Positions 18,383-27,934 are shown, numbered from the stretch's first letter. The stretch: 64,000 nucleotides of DNA from JADGRB01 sp963835825 (GCA_963835825.1 CAWIGZ010000004.1:310001-374000); one strand, 5' to 3'. A program made the numbers and translations. The notes: generated by a model from the sequence alone, not told the origin.

Positions 18383-18622
18383 ATGAAGTCGCTTTTGGCT
18401 GTCTTGATGCTTGCCGGCGCGCTCGGTCTGACGGCGGGCTGCACCCCGTCGAAGTCCTTCTGTCCCAACGCGGGCGCGGACGCCGGCGGCGTCTGTCCGG
18501 TCTTCGGCGACGACGGGATGGCCCCGCAGGTGGACACGGGGATCGTGACCGGGCCCTGTTCGGCGAACCAGCAGGCCACCGTGGGACCGGACGGCGGCAT
18601 CATCTGCGTCAACAAGCCGTAA
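18383..18622 (+). CDS. Small cysteine-containing lipoprotein
   Basis: 79 residues: MKSLLAVLMLAGALGLTAGC gives a textbook signal peptide with lipobox LTAGC. The mature part is short, rich in Gly, Pro and Asp, with three further cysteines (SFCPNAG, GVCPVFGDDG, GPCSANQ, IICVNKP regions). No family known. Such tiny lipoproteins are frequent in Myxococcota. It precedes argC by 24 bases on the same strand. Confidence 0.65.
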   Translation: MKSLLAVLMLAGALGLTAGCTPSKSFCPNAGADAGGVCPVFGDDGMAPQVDTGIVTGPCSANQQATVGPDGGIICVNKP

Positions 18623-18646
18623 GGCCGCCGTCGAGATAGAAGGCGA

Positions 18647-19696
18647 ATGAAGCGCTTCAAGGCCGTCGTCATCGGCGGCACCGGCTACGGCGGTGCCGAG
18701 ATGATCCGCCGCCTGCTCATTCACCCCGACGTCGAGCTGGTCCGCGTGGTGGCGGTCGATCACGTCGGTGAGCCGCTGGGGGCGGTTCACCCGCCGCTCA
18801 CCGGACGCAGCGCTCTGCGCTTCGAGAACGTGCCCCCCGCCGAGGCGGCGCGCGGCGCCGACGTCGCGCTGCTCGGCCTGCCGCACAAGGTGAGCGCGCA
18901 GCACGCGCCGGCGATCCTGGCGACGGGCGCCAAGGTGGTCGACATGTCGGGTGACTTCCGGCTGCGCGACGCGGCCGCCTACGCCCGTTACTACGGCGCC
19001 ACCCACCCGCACCCCGAGGCGCTGGGGACCTTCGTTTACGGCCTACCCGAGTTGAACCGGGCGGCCATCCGGACCGCCCGCGCGGTCGCCTCCCCCGGCT
19101 GCTTCGCGACGACCATCGAGCTCGGGCTCCTGCCGCTGGCGCGGGCCGGGATGCTGGCGGGTGTGGTCCACGTCGTCGGGATGACCGGCTCGTCGGGGAG
19201 CGGGATCGCGCCCTCCGCCGGGACGCACCACCCGGTGCGCGCGGTCAACCTCAAGACGTACAAGGTTCTCGAGCACCAGCACACTCCCGAGATCCTGGAG
19301 ACGCTGGCGTCGGCCGGCGCGCCGCAGGTGGAGCTGCGGTTCGTCCCGGTGTCGGCGCCGCTGTCGCGCGGGATCCTGGTGACCAGCTTCGTGGAGCTCC
19401 CGGCCGCCGTCGACGACGCGGCCATCGCCCAGCTCTTCGACGACAGCTACGCCCGCGAGCCCTTCGTCCGCTTCGTGCGCGACCGGCTGCCCGAGGTGGC
19501 CGCCGTCGCCGGCAGCAACTACGCCGAGGTCGGCTTCACGCTGGGGGCGCCGGCGGGCGCCTCGCGCACGCTGGCGATCGTCAGCGCCACCGACAACCTG
19601 ATCAAGGGGGGCGCCGGCCAGGCGATCCAGAACATGAACCTCATGCTGGGGCTGGCCGAGACCGCCTCGCTCGAGGATCCCGGGCCGTGGCCTTAG
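18647..19696 (+). CDS. argC: N-acetyl-gamma-glutamyl-phosphate reductase
   Basis: 349 residues. ArgC reduces N-acetylglutamyl-5-phosphate with NADPH in arginine synthesis. Seen: the nucleotide loop GGTGYGGAEMIRRLL, the catalytic Cys in VASPGCFATT, the GSSGSG loop and the substrate loop LKTYKVLEHQHTPEI. Length and order are normal for the type-1 enzyme. Followed by argB, the preceding step of the same path; the two are separated by one copy of the dispersed repeat. Related LysY enzymes look alike, but no lysW-type gene is near. Confidence 0.93.
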   Translation: MKRFKAVVIGGTGYGGAEMIRRLLIHPDVELVRVVAVDHVGEPLGAVHPPLTGRSALRFENVPPAEAARGADVALLGLPHKVSAQHAPAILATGAKVVDMSGDFRLRDAAAYARYYGATHPHPEALGTFVYGLPELNRAAIRTARAVASPGCFATTIELGLLPLARAGMLAGVVHVVGMTGSSGSGIAPSAGTHHPVRAVNLKTYKVLEHQHTPEILETLASAGAPQVELRFVPVSAPLSRGILVTSFVELPAAVDDAAIAQLFDDSYAREPFVRFVRDRLPEVAAVAGSNYAEVGFTLGAPAGASRTLAIVSATDNLIKGGAGQAIQNMNLMLGLAETASLEDPGPWP

Positions 19697-19705
19697 CGAT
19701 AGCCA

Positions 19706-19781
19706 GATCGCGTGGGTGTCGGCGAGCTCTGCTCGCCGGAGCCCATCGCGGGAGGGTGCGGGAACCCTCCCCGGGTTCCCG
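19706..19781 (+). repeat. Dispersed two-hairpin element copy E4, between argC and argB
   Basis: GATCGCG start at 19706. Hairpin 1: GGCGAGC (19721-19727), loop TCT, GCTCGCC (19731-19737). Hairpin 2: CGGGAACCC (19759-19767), 5-base loop, GGGTTCCCG (19773-19781). The second stem ends 3 bases before the argB ATG, so it would fold over the leader and place the only purine-rich ribosome-binding-like stretch (GGGAGGG, 19749-19755) between the hairpins. Confidence 0.85.
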
Positions 19782-19784
19782 AAG

Positions 19785-20591
19785 ATGATCGACACGGCGA
19801 TCATCAAGCTGGGGGGTGACGTGCTGGCGCCGCCCGGGCTGAACGTCGTCGCCGCGGAGATCGCCCGGGCCCGCGCCTCCGGACTGCGCCTCATCGTCGT
19901 CCACGGGGGCGGACCGCAGACGACGGAGCTGTCGCGCCGCCTCGGCCTCGAGCCCAAGCTGGTCGGCGGGCGGCGCATCACCGACGAGGCGTCGCTCGAC
20001 GTCGTGAAGATGGTGGTGGCCGGCAGGCTCAACGTCGATCTGGTGGCGGCGCTGCGCGCGGCCGGCGTCCCCGCCGTCGGCCTCTCGGGATCGAGCGGCG
20101 TCGTCCGCGCGCACCGCCGCCCGCCGCGCGTCGTCTCCGGCTCGGGCGGCCAGGCGATCGACTTCGGGCTGGTCGGCGACGTCGAGGGGATCGACCATGC
20201 GCTGCTCGACGCGCTCGATGCCGGCGGCTACCTCCCCGTCGTCGCCTGCCTGGGCGCCGACGCCGCCGGCACCACGTTGAACATCAACGCCGACGTGGTC
20301 GCCAGCCAGCTCGCCGCCTCGGTGGGCGCGGCGGCGCTGGTCGCCTGCACCGCGGTCGGCGGCGTCCGGCGCGACAAGGACGATCCCGCCACCCGCATTC
20401 CCCGCCTGACGGTCGCCGAGGCGCGGGCCGCCATCGCCGACGGGGTCGTCCAGGGGGGGATGATCCCCAAGCTGGAAGAGGCGTTCGCGCCGCTCGCCGC
20501 CGGCGTCGGCGCCGTGCACATCGTCGCCCCCGGCGAGATCGCCGCCTCGCTGGCCGCGCCGGGCAGCGCGGGCACGCTGCTGGTGGCCTGA
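19785..20591 (+). CDS. argB: Acetylglutamate kinase
   Basis: 268 residues from ATG 19785. ArgB phosphorylates N-acetylglutamate. Seen: IIKLGGDVL (N-terminal Lys/Gly loop), VVHGGGPQT, GRRITDEASLDVVKM (substrate contact), LNINADVVASQLAA and VVQGGMIPKLEEA. The length is standard for an arginine-insensitive or -sensitive short form; I do not see the long N-terminal helix of strongly arginine-inhibited forms. The repeat upstream is open in the same frame (GTLPGFPK-MID), so an extended N-end starting inside or before the repeat cannot be excluded. Confidence 0.93.
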   Translation: MIDTAIIKLGGDVLAPPGLNVVAAEIARARASGLRLIVVHGGGPQTTELSRRLGLEPKLVGGRRITDEASLDVVKMVVAGRLNVDLVAALRAAGVPAVGLSGSSGVVRAHRRPPRVVSGSGGQAIDFGLVGDVEGIDHALLDALDAGGYLPVVACLGADAAGTTLNINADVVASQLAASVGAAALVACTAVGGVRRDKDDPATRIPRLTVAEARAAIADGVVQGGMIPKLEEAFAPLAAGVGAVHIVAPGEIAASLAAPGSAGTLLVA

Positions 20592-20598
20592 GCCGCGT

Positions 20599-22023
20599 TC
20601 AGCGCCGGGCGGCGGGCCTCGACGCGAAGAACAGCGCCGCCCGCGAGGCGCCGGGGCCGAAGCGGGGGAGGCGGCAGTCGGCGCTGTAGAGAAAAACCAG
20701 AAGGAGGGCGGCGAACGCCGCGACGGCGCCGGCGCGGGCCCAGACCCGCCGCCACATCCAGGCGACGGCCAGGCCAAAGAGGCCGCAGAGGATCGGCGCC
20801 ACGAACTGCATGTACGCCCCTTTGATCGGTCCGAAGTCGTCGTTGGGATACTTGGTGGCGAAGTGCATCTGGCCCAGCAGCGCCACGAGCGGAATGACCA
20901 GGAGGACGACCCGGGGATCACTCGGCCGGCGCCGCAGCCCGCTCACCGCGCCGAACCAGGCGAGCACCGTCAGCAGCGCGATCACCGTTCCCCCCATCAC
21001 CGAGTAGCGACTGAGCTCGAACGCGCGGACGGGAACCGCCCGGTGATGGATGAAGGAGACGGGGGTCTTCGCGTCCCACGCCGCCAAGCAGTAGCTGTAG
21101 TAGTCCGAGAAGGTGCTGGCCACGAGCACGGGAAAAAACCGCGACTGCGGACGTTCACCGGTCGGAACGTAGGGATGGCTGAAGATGGCGCTGTCCCACT
21201 GCCAGTAGAACGCCAGCGGTCGCCGGGAGAGGTAGGGGATCTTTTCGTACGGCGCCTGGTTGGGCTTCAAGATTCCGTCGTAGCCGGTCGGCGCCATCCG
21301 ACCGTAGAGGATCTGGTTGCGGACGAAGAACCAGCCCGAGAGCGCGACGACGATCGTCGCTCCGACGGCGAACGGCTTGCAGCGGGCTCGCAGCGCCTGG
21401 CGCCAGGGCTCCGGCGAGCGCTTGATCTCCAGCGCGACGGCCGGGATCAGCGCCAGGATCAGCGCCGATGCCGAGACCTTGGTGACGAGCGCCAGCCCGA
21501 TCCAGAGCCCCAACCAGGCGCTCGGCTTCATCTTTCCCCGCCGCGCGCCTTCGACGGCGGCCGGCAGGGCGACGATCGCCAAAGCGCAGAACAGCATGCT
21601 CAACGTTTCGTTCGTCACCATCCCGTCCAGCTGGACGCCGACTGGGAGGACGCTTGCCGTGAAGAGGGCCACCACGCGCGCGAGCCGCGATTCGGGCAGC
21701 CAGCGCTCGAGGCCGATCCAGACGACGATCAGCCGACCGATGCCCAACAACGCCGCCAACCAGCCCCCTGCTCCGGTGCCGAGGCCCAGCTTGATCAGTC
21801 CCGCGACCAACAAATAATAGAGCGGCGGGTGATAGGACTCGGCATTCAGGACCAGTGGCGGCAGCGCCCCGTGCCGCGCGATGTAGTCGGCGTAGACCCA
21901 GTGAGTGTCGAAGTCGAAGCCCTGCGTCACGTCATAGGTCGTCGCCATCGAGATCCGCAGGAGGGCCCCCAGCAGCAGGGCCGCCAGCTCCGGCAGGCGA
22001 TCGCGCAGACGCGGGACCATCAT
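20599..22023 (-). CDS. GT39-like membrane glycosyltransferase
   Basis: About 474 residues with ten or more hydrophobic segments. The first loop holds FDFDTHWVYADYI with the acidic residue expected for a polyprenyl-phosphate-dependent GT-C enzyme and the SYHPPLYYLLVAG motif seen in PMT/ArnT-like proteins. It probably moves a sugar from a lipid carrier to protein or glycolipid in the periplasm. Start: ATG 22023 (MMVPRLRDRL). Its stop lies 7 bases from the convergent argB stop. No acceptor can be inferred. Confidence 0.78.
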   Translation of the reverse strand: MMVPRLRDRLPELAALLLGALLRISMATTYDVTQGFDFDTHWVYADYIARHGALPPLVLNAESYHPPLYYLLVAGLIKLGLGTGAGGWLAALLGIGRLIVVWIGLERWLPESRLARVVALFTASVLPVGVQLDGMVTNETLSMLFCALAIVALPAAVEGARRGKMKPSAWLGLWIGLALVTKVSASALILALIPAVALEIKRSPEPWRQALRARCKPFAVGATIVVALSGWFFVRNQILYGRMAPTGYDGILKPNQAPYEKIPYLSRRPLAFYWQWDSAIFSHPYVPTGERPQSRFFPVLVASTFSDYYSYCLAAWDAKTPVSFIHHRAVPVRAFELSRYSVMGGTVIALLTVLAWFGAVSGLRRRPSDPRVVLLVIPLVALLGQMHFATKYPNDDFGPIKGAYMQFVAPILCGLFGLAVAWMWRRVWARAGAVAAFAALLLVFLYSADCRLPRFGPGASRAALFFASRPAARR

Positions 22024-22089
22024 TGCCAAAGAGTGCCAGGCGAGCGTGCTTTTGGCGATCCCGGCGGACTCGGCGTCTAATTCGATGGC

Positions 22090-22683
22090 ATGGGACGCCT
22101 CAAGACGCACCTCCGCATCAAGTTCGTGACCGGACTTTTGGCCGCGATCCCGGTGGCGGTCACCTTCTTCATCCTCTGGTACGTCGACAGCAAGGCCCGC
22201 GAGCTCCTGGGGGTCACCGTCCCCTTCCTGGGGATCGCCGTCGCGCTGGGGGCCATCTACCTGCTCGGCCTGTTCGTCACCAGCGTGATCGGGAAGTTCC
22301 TGATCGGCATCACCGACTGGGTGCTCGGGCATGTGCCGGGGCTCCGCGATCTGTACCGCGCCTGGAAGCAGGTGGCGCTGACCGACACCCACGACGGCGG
22401 GCTGGGGATCTTCGGGCGCGTCGTGCTGGTGCCCGACGACGCCGGGCGCGGCATGATCATCGGGTTCACCAGCGGGCACGCGCTGGAGGGCGATCCGGAG
22501 GTCTGCTGCGTGTTCGTTCCGGCGTCGCCCAACCCGACCAGGGGGCGGTTGCACTTCATCCCCCGGAGCCGCTGCGTGCGCGTCGATCTGGCGCCCCAGG
22601 AGGCGATCAAGATGATCATCTCAGGGGGCAACTACGTTCCACGGGCGCTCGGCGTCGCGACCGCCGGCGCCCCCAGGATCTGA
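22090..22683 (+). CDS. DUF502 membrane protein
   Basis: 197 residues. Two transmembrane helices (FVTGLLAAIPVAVTFFILWYV and LGIAVALGAIYLLGLFVTS), then the family signature with VPGLRDLYRAWKQ, FGRVVLVP, a FTSGHA turn and VFVPASPNPTRGRLHFIP. The last block (EAIKMIISGG) is typical of DUF502. Function unknown; widespread in Gram-negatives. Divergent from the glycosyltransferase. Confidence 0.9.
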   Translation: MGRLKTHLRIKFVTGLLAAIPVAVTFFILWYVDSKARELLGVTVPFLGIAVALGAIYLLGLFVTSVIGKFLIGITDWVLGHVPGLRDLYRAWKQVALTDTHDGGLGIFGRVVLVPDDAGRGMIIGFTSGHALEGDPEVCCVFVPASPNPTRGRLHFIPRSRCVRVDLAPQEAIKMIISGGNYVPRALGVATAGAPRI

Positions 22684-22719
22684 GCGGCCGCCCGCCCTTT
22701 TGGTGGGTAACTTTCCGGC

Positions 22720-23205
22720 GTGGAGGCGAACGAGGGTCGAAGTGTGCTGGAGCGGCCGCAGCCAACGCGGGACGACCACGCCCTGGCCGCCGCCGAGACC
22801 CTGGCGCGCTGGCTCGATGACCGATTCCTCGATCCTCTCCTGGGGCTCTTCTTGCCGGGCCTGGGCGATCTGCTCGGCTCGGCGCTCGGCCTCTATCCGG
22901 TCCTGCTGGCCTGGCGGCGGCGCGCGCCCAAGGCGCTGATCGCGCGCATGCTGCTGAACCTGGCGGCCGACGCCGCCGGGGGCGCGATCCCGATCCTGGG
23001 CGACATCTGGGACTTCCTGTTCAAGGCCCACGCGCGCAACCTGTCGCTCCTGCGGTCGCGCGCCGCCGGCCGGGCCTTCCGCGGCCACTGGTCCGACAAC
23101 CTGGTGGTCGCCTTCGCGATCGTCGTGCTGCTGGCGGCGTTCGCGCTGCCGGTGCTGGTGGCCGTCGGCCTCTGGCACCTCCTCGGGCGGGCTCTCGGCC
23201 GGTGA
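22720..23205 (+). CDS. DUF4112 membrane protein
   Basis: 161 residues. The family plan is visible: LARWLDDRFLDP, then GLGDLLGSALGLYPVLLAWR, a conserved NLAADAAGGAIPILGDIWD block before FKAHARNLSLL, and a C-terminal transmembrane helix (VVAFAIVVLLAAFALPVLVA). Function unknown. GTG start; follows DUF502 by 36 bases and precedes an MFS gene by 4 bases, so a three-gene operon is likely. Confidence 0.88.
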   Translation: MEANEGRSVLERPQPTRDDHALAAAETLARWLDDRFLDPLLGLFLPGLGDLLGSALGLYPVLLAWRRRAPKALIARMLLNLAADAAGGAIPILGDIWDFLFKAHARNLSLLRSRAAGRAFRGHWSDNLVVAFAIVVLLAAFALPVLVAVGLWHLLGRALGR

Positions 23206-23209
23206 GCAA

Positions 23210-24544
23210 TTGAGCGCCCAGCCGGGTGACGCCTCCGCGAAGTCGCTGCGCTCGATCGGGCGGGCGCTGCGGAATCGCAACTACCGCCTGTTCTTCGCCG
23301 GGCAGAGCGTGTCGCTGGTCGGCACCTGGCTGACCCGGGTCGCCACCAGCTGGCTGGTCTACCGGCTCACGGGCTCGGCGTTGCTGCTGGGGATCGTGGG
23401 GTTCGCCGGGCAAATCCCGACCTTCTTCCTGGCCCCGGTGGCGGGCGTCTGGGTCGATCGCTGGAACCGCCACCGCGTCCTGGTGGTGACGCAGGCGCTG
23501 GCGATGCTCCAGTCGGCGTCGCTGGCGGCGCTGGCCTGGTCGGGGCGCATGACCGTCCCCCTGATCGCGGCCCTCAGCGTCGGGCAAGGATTGATCAACG
23601 CCTTCGACATGCCGGCGCGGCAGGCCTTCGTGGTGGAGATGGTCGCCGATCGCAACGATCTGCCCAACGCCATCGCGCTCAACTCGTCGATGGTGAACGC
23701 CGCGCGCCTCATCGGCCCGTCGGCGGCGGGGATCCTGATCGCGCTCTTCGGCGAAGGGTGGTGCTTCGCCATCGACGCCGTCAGCTACCTGGCGGTGATC
23801 GCCTCGTTGCTGGCCATGCGGATCACCGTCCGCCCGCGGCCCCCGCGAACGACGCGCGTCACGACCGAGCTGGCCGAGGGCTTCCGCTACGTGGCCGGCC
23901 ACGTGCCGATCCGATCGGTGCTGCTGCTGCTCGCCGTCGTCAGCCTGATGGGGATGCCTTACACGGTGCTCATGCCGGTGGTGGCCACCAAGGTCCTGCA
24001 CGGGGGGGCGCACACGCTCGGTTTTCTCATGGCCGCCTCGGGGGCGGGCGCGCTCGCCGGGGCGCTGTACCTGGCGTCCCGGACCACGGTCCTCGGTCTC
24101 GGGCGGGTCATCGCCATCGCCGCGGCGGTGTTCGGCGCCAGCCTGCTGGCGTTTTCGCTCTCCCGCGCGCTGTGGCTGTCGCTGGTGCTGATGGTGCCGA
24201 CCGGGATGGGGATGATGGTGCAGATGGCGGCCAGCAACACGGTCCTGCAGACGCTGGTCGACGAGGACAAGCGGGGGCGGGTGATGAGCTTCTACGCCAT
24301 GGCGTTCTTCGGGACGGTCCCCTTCGGGAGCCTGCTGGCCGGAAGCCTGGCCGAAAAGCTGGGAGCCTCGAACACCATCGGGATCGGAGGGATCGCCTGT
24401 GTCGTCGGGGCGGCGCTGTTCTTTCGCGCCCTGCCCGCGCTGCGGCGACTGGCGCGTCCCACCTACGTGCGCCTGGGGATCCTCCCCGAGATCGCCGCAG
24501 GGCTCCGGACGACCTCGCGGTTGCCGGTCACGCCCGACGAGTAG
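23210..24544 (+). CDS. MFS transporter (EntS/MFS_3-like)
   Basis: 444 residues with about twelve transmembrane helices. The start (NYRLFFAGQSVSLVGTWLTR) and the GVWVDRWNRHRVLV loop (motif A) are typical of the MFS_3 drug/siderophore exporter group, as is DMPARQAFVVEMV. Substrate unknown. The start codon is TTG at 23210, 4 bases after the DUF4112 stop; no better start is seen in this frame. Confidence 0.88.
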   Translation: MSAQPGDASAKSLRSIGRALRNRNYRLFFAGQSVSLVGTWLTRVATSWLVYRLTGSALLLGIVGFAGQIPTFFLAPVAGVWVDRWNRHRVLVVTQALAMLQSASLAALAWSGRMTVPLIAALSVGQGLINAFDMPARQAFVVEMVADRNDLPNAIALNSSMVNAARLIGPSAAGILIALFGEGWCFAIDAVSYLAVIASLLAMRITVRPRPPRTTRVTTELAEGFRYVAGHVPIRSVLLLLAVVSLMGMPYTVLMPVVATKVLHGGAHTLGFLMAASGAGALAGALYLASRTTVLGLGRVIAIAAAVFGASLLAFSLSRALWLSLVLMVPTGMGMMVQMAASNTVLQTLVDEDKRGRVMSFYAMAFFGTVPFGSLLAGSLAEKLGASNTIGIGGIACVVGAALFFRALPALRRLARPTYVRLGILPEIAAGLRTTSRLPVTPDE

Positions 24545-24573
24545 CGCGGTCGCGAGCTCCGGCCAGGTTCCGG

Positions 24574-25338
24574 CTAGTGATCGGGGAGGATGACGATCTC
24601 GGTGGCCGGCCGCGCCTTGACCGACGTCAGCACGACGGTCGGCTGGGTTTCGCGCCGGACGTTCGCCTTGCGCTCGAGGAACAGGTCGAGCGCCGCGGGC
24701 TTGTAGTGCATGGGGACGATCATCAGGCGCGGGTGCAGCTGGTCGACGACCCGGGTGGCCTGGTAGGCGTCCAGCGTGGTCACGCCGCCGACGGGGACCA
24801 GCAGCACGTCGACCGAACCGATCGCCTCCAGCTGATCGTCGTCCAGCACATGGCCGAGGTCACCGAGGTGGGCGATCCGGAGCCCTCCGACCTCGAAGAT
24901 GAAGACGGTGTCGAGGCCGCGCACGGCCCCCCGCTTTTCGTCGTGGTAGACGCCGACCGAACGGATGGAGACGTCCCGGAACCGCTCGTCGACGCGGGTC
25001 CAGCCCTTCTTGTCGGCGGTGAGGCCGTGAAGGACGTGCGGCGCGCCGGTCGACATCCGGAAGTTGTTGTGGTCGGGGTGCTCGTGGCTGATGGTCACCA
25101 CGTCCGCGCGCAGGTTGGGCGGCAGCGGGCGGCCGGTCGACTTCCCGAACGGATCCATGAGCACGCGGGTGCCGGCCGCCGTCTCGAGCAGAAAGCAGGA
25201 CTGCCCGTACCAGGTCAGCTTGCCGACCACCGGCCCGCCCGCCGCGCAGGCGGACGGCTCTGCTCCGAGCATCACGGTCAGCCCGAGGAGAAGCGCCCAG
25301 GGCAGCGCGTAGAGATGAAGGCGACGTCGAGACCACAT
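24574..25338 (-). CDS. Exported metallo-beta-lactamase-fold hydrolase (UlaG-like)
   Basis: 254 residues from ATG 25338. A signal peptide (LYALPWALLLGLTVMLGAEPSACA) precedes a UlaG/UPF0173-like domain: WYGQSCFLLET, the zinc motif SHEHPDHNNF, HLGDLGH and MIVPMHYKPA. Unlike the cytoplasmic UlaG relatives it is predicted to be exported. Divergent from uvrC across a 37-bp gap. Confidence 0.85.
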   Translation of the reverse strand: MWSRRRLHLYALPWALLLGLTVMLGAEPSACAAGGPVVGKLTWYGQSCFLLETAAGTRVLMDPFGKSTGRPLPPNLRADVVTISHEHPDHNNFRMSTGAPHVLHGLTADKKGWTRVDERFRDVSIRSVGVYHDEKRGAVRGLDTVFIFEVGGLRIAHLGDLGHVLDDDQLEAIGSVDVLLVPVGGVTTLDAYQATRVVDQLHPRLMIVPMHYKPAALDLFLERKANVRRETQPTVVLTSVKARPATEIVILPDH

Positions 25339-25375
25339 GCGGCGCGAATATACCGCGCGCGTTATGGTTACGGGC

Positions 25376-27729
25376 ATGTCCGAGGAGGGCGATCAGCCAC
25401 GGCCGAGCCTGCGCGAGGCGGAGGTCTCGCCGCCGCGCAAGACGCTGGCCGAGATCCTCGAGGCCCTGCCGACGGCGCCCGGCGTCTACATCATGAAGGA
25501 CGCGCGCGGCAAGCCGATCTACATCGGCAAGGCCGCCGTGCTGCGCAACCGCGTCCGCCAGTACTTCCAGCCGGCGTCGGGCGACAGCCGCGACTTCGTG
25601 CCGCTGCTCGAGGGGATCGTGGCCGACATCGAGACGGTCGTGACCTCCAACGAAAAGGAGGCGCTGCTGCTGGAGAACACGCTCATCAAGCGCCACCAGC
25701 CGCGCTTCAACGTCAAGCTCACCGACGACAAGAACTTCCTGGTGCTGCGGCTCGATCCCGACGGCGAGTGGCCGCGCCTGGAGGTCACGCGGCGGCTGGG
25801 CGACGACGGCGCCTACTACTTCGGCCCCTACCACTCGGCGACGTCGTGTCGCGAGGCGCTGCGGGTGGTGAACCGCCACTTCCAGCTGCGCACCTGCACC
25901 GACCACGTGCTCCACAACCGCAAGCGCCCCTGCCTGCAGTACCAGATCAAGCGCTGCCCGGCCCCCTGCGTGCTCCCGGTCTCGCGCGAGGCCTACGGCG
26001 ATCAGGTGCGCGACGTGCGACTGTTCCTCGACGGCAAGAGCGACGAGCTGCTCGACCGGCTGCGCGCCCGGATGAGGGACGCGGCCGCGCGCACCGACTT
26101 CGAGGTGGCGGCGGAGATCCGCGACCAGATCAAGGCGCTGGAGGTGTCGCTGGAGAAGCAGCGGGTGGTGTCGAGCGACTTCCTCGATCAGGACGTGGTC
26201 GGCTATCACCGCCAGGGGATCGCGCTGGAGATCGTGGTGATGTCGATCCGCAATGGGCAGCTCAACGGCAACCGCGCGTATTCCTTCACCGGCCAGGAGT
26301 TCCCCGACGCCGAGCTGCTCTCGTCGTTCATCGGCCTCTACTACGATCTCGGCGCGCCGCCGCCCGACGAGGTGCTGCTGCCCATCGAGATCGAGGACGC
26401 GGCGCTCAAGGCCGAGTGGCTCAGCGAGAAGCGGGCCGCGCTGCCCGGGCGACACAAGAAGGTGGAGGTCCTGGTCCCGCAGCGGGGCGATCGGAAGAGG
26501 CTCATCGATCTGGCCGAGAAGAACGCGGCCGCCAGCTTCGCCAGCCGCCGCAACGCCCGCGCCGACGTCGAGCTGGCCCTCGGCAAGCTGCAACGGCGGC
26601 TCAAGCTGCCGAAGCTGCCGCGGGTGATCGAGTGTTACGACGTCTCCCACCTACAGGGGTTCGCCACCGTCGCCTCGATGGTGGTCTTCGTCGACGGCCG
26701 CCCCGACAAGAGCCGCTACCGCACGTACAAGGTCCGGGCCCCCGGCGCCGCCGGCCGCAGCCGCCACAATGACGACTTCGCTTCGATGTACGAGGTGCTG
26801 TCCCGTCGGTTCCGGCGGGCGCGCGAGGGGGGGAAGGATCGCGTGAGGGAGCACGGGCTTTGCCCGTGCGAGCTCATCGGGGCAGGGCTCGGGAACCCTC
26901 TGAGGGTTCCCGAGAAGAAGACACGTGGAAGCTGCCGGACCTGATCGTCGTCGACGGCGGCAAGGGGCAGCTGGCGATGGCGCTGGCAGCCGCGCGCGAC
27001 GTCGGCATCGACGTGCGGGCCGGCGTCGGGCTGCCCATCGTCGCCCTGGCCAAGGAGCGCGACGTCGCGCTCGCCGAGGGGTTGGCCGAAGGCGAGAGGG
27101 CCGCCCCGCCGGAGCCGGCCGGTCCGCCCGAGACGACCGCACCATCCGAGACGCCCGCCGCGCCGGAGACGCCCGCCGCGCCCCATCCGGCGGCGGAGCC
27201 CAAAGCCGCGGCGCCGGAAGCGGAGATGAAGCCGCCGGTTCTGCCCAAAAAATCCGGCCGCGACGACGGCGGCACGACGAAGCCCGATCGCGTGTTTCTC
27301 CCGCAGGCCAAGGACGCCATCCCCATCCGCACCAACAGCGCCGAGATGTTCGTCCTGCAGCAGCTGCGCGACGAGGCCCACCGCTTCGCCATCAGCTTTC
27401 ACCGGAACAGCCGGCGCCGGCTCACGCTGCGGTCCGCCCTCTCCGACATTCCGGGGATCGGTCCGGGGCGACAGCGCCAGCTGCTCCGCCACTTCGGCAG
27501 CATCAAGCGCGTCCGCGAGGCGACCGTCGACGAGCTGGCGGCGGTCGCCGGCATGACCCGCACGGCCGCCGAGGCGGTCTTCGCTCACTGGGCCAAGCAG
27601 CCGCTCGAAGCGCCGCCGCCCTCGGACGCCCACGCGACCTCCGAGGAGCTCGCGATCGACGACGCCTTCACCAGCACCGCCGGCGCGGTCGTCGAGATGA
27701 TGTCCGACGAGAAAGAACCTTCGCGCTGA
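25376..27729 (+). CDS. uvrC: UvrABC excinuclease subunit C, with repeat insertion and apparent frameshift
   Basis: UvrC makes both incisions in nucleotide excision repair. Order seen: GIY-YIG domain (APGVYIMKD, PIYIGKAAVLRNRVRQYF, residues 34-110), UVR helix pair (DFEVAAEIRDQIKALE), RNase H-like half (ECYDVSHLQG; LIVVDGGKGQL) and HhH pair (DIPGIGPGRQRQLLRHFGS). The frame breaks between FRRAREGGKD and EDTWKLPDL, where a copy of the dispersed repeat lies. A G7 tract at 26827-26833 sits at the break: with eight G the frame is open through the repeat into the second half. There is also a Pro/Ala-rich insert of about 70 residues (after VALAKERDVAL). Total about 783 residues against the usual 600-620. 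ATG 25364 is an alternative start. Confidence 0.92.
26838..26914 (+). repeat. Dispersed two-hairpin element copy E5, inside uvrC
   Basis: GATCGCGTG start. Hairpin 1: GCACGGGC (26851-26858), loop TTT, GCCCGTGC (26862-26869), 8 bp. Hairpin 2: CTCGGGAACCCT (26888-26899), loop CTG, AGGGTTCCCGAG (26903-26914), 12 bp. This copy has the longest stems and a spacer (GAGCTCATCGGGGCAGGG) that is the most diverged. Confidence 0.85.
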
Positions 27730-27741
27730 CCCGACCCGTCA

Positions 27742-27762
27742 GGCCCCATGAACCGCGGGGCC
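27742..27762 (+). terminator. Weak hairpin after uvrC
   Basis: GGCCCC (27742-27747) and GGGGCC (27757-27762) can pair around a 9-base loop, 13 bases after the uvrC stop, but no T-run follows. The rest of the 205-bp gap to ftsK holds an unusually AT-rich patch (27774-27802) likely to carry the ftsK promoter; I cannot fix -35/-10 boxes with confidence. Confidence 0.35.
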
Positions 27763-27934
27763 GCGACTGTCATTTAAGTTAATAATTACAACAACTTATG
27801 TTAGATGGCCACCGGATTTCGGAGACCCGAGCTGGTCGCTGACCGGAAACCGAAGACGCGGAAATTTGACGAACTGTCGGTCCGAGTAGTCTGATGTAGG
27901 TGTTAGCCCACCTCTGACTACGAGGATCCCACCC

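Noticed and set aside
24574..25338. Cytoplasmic UlaG (ascorbate lactonase)
   Set aside because: A clear export signal and lack of other ula genes argue against this specific role.
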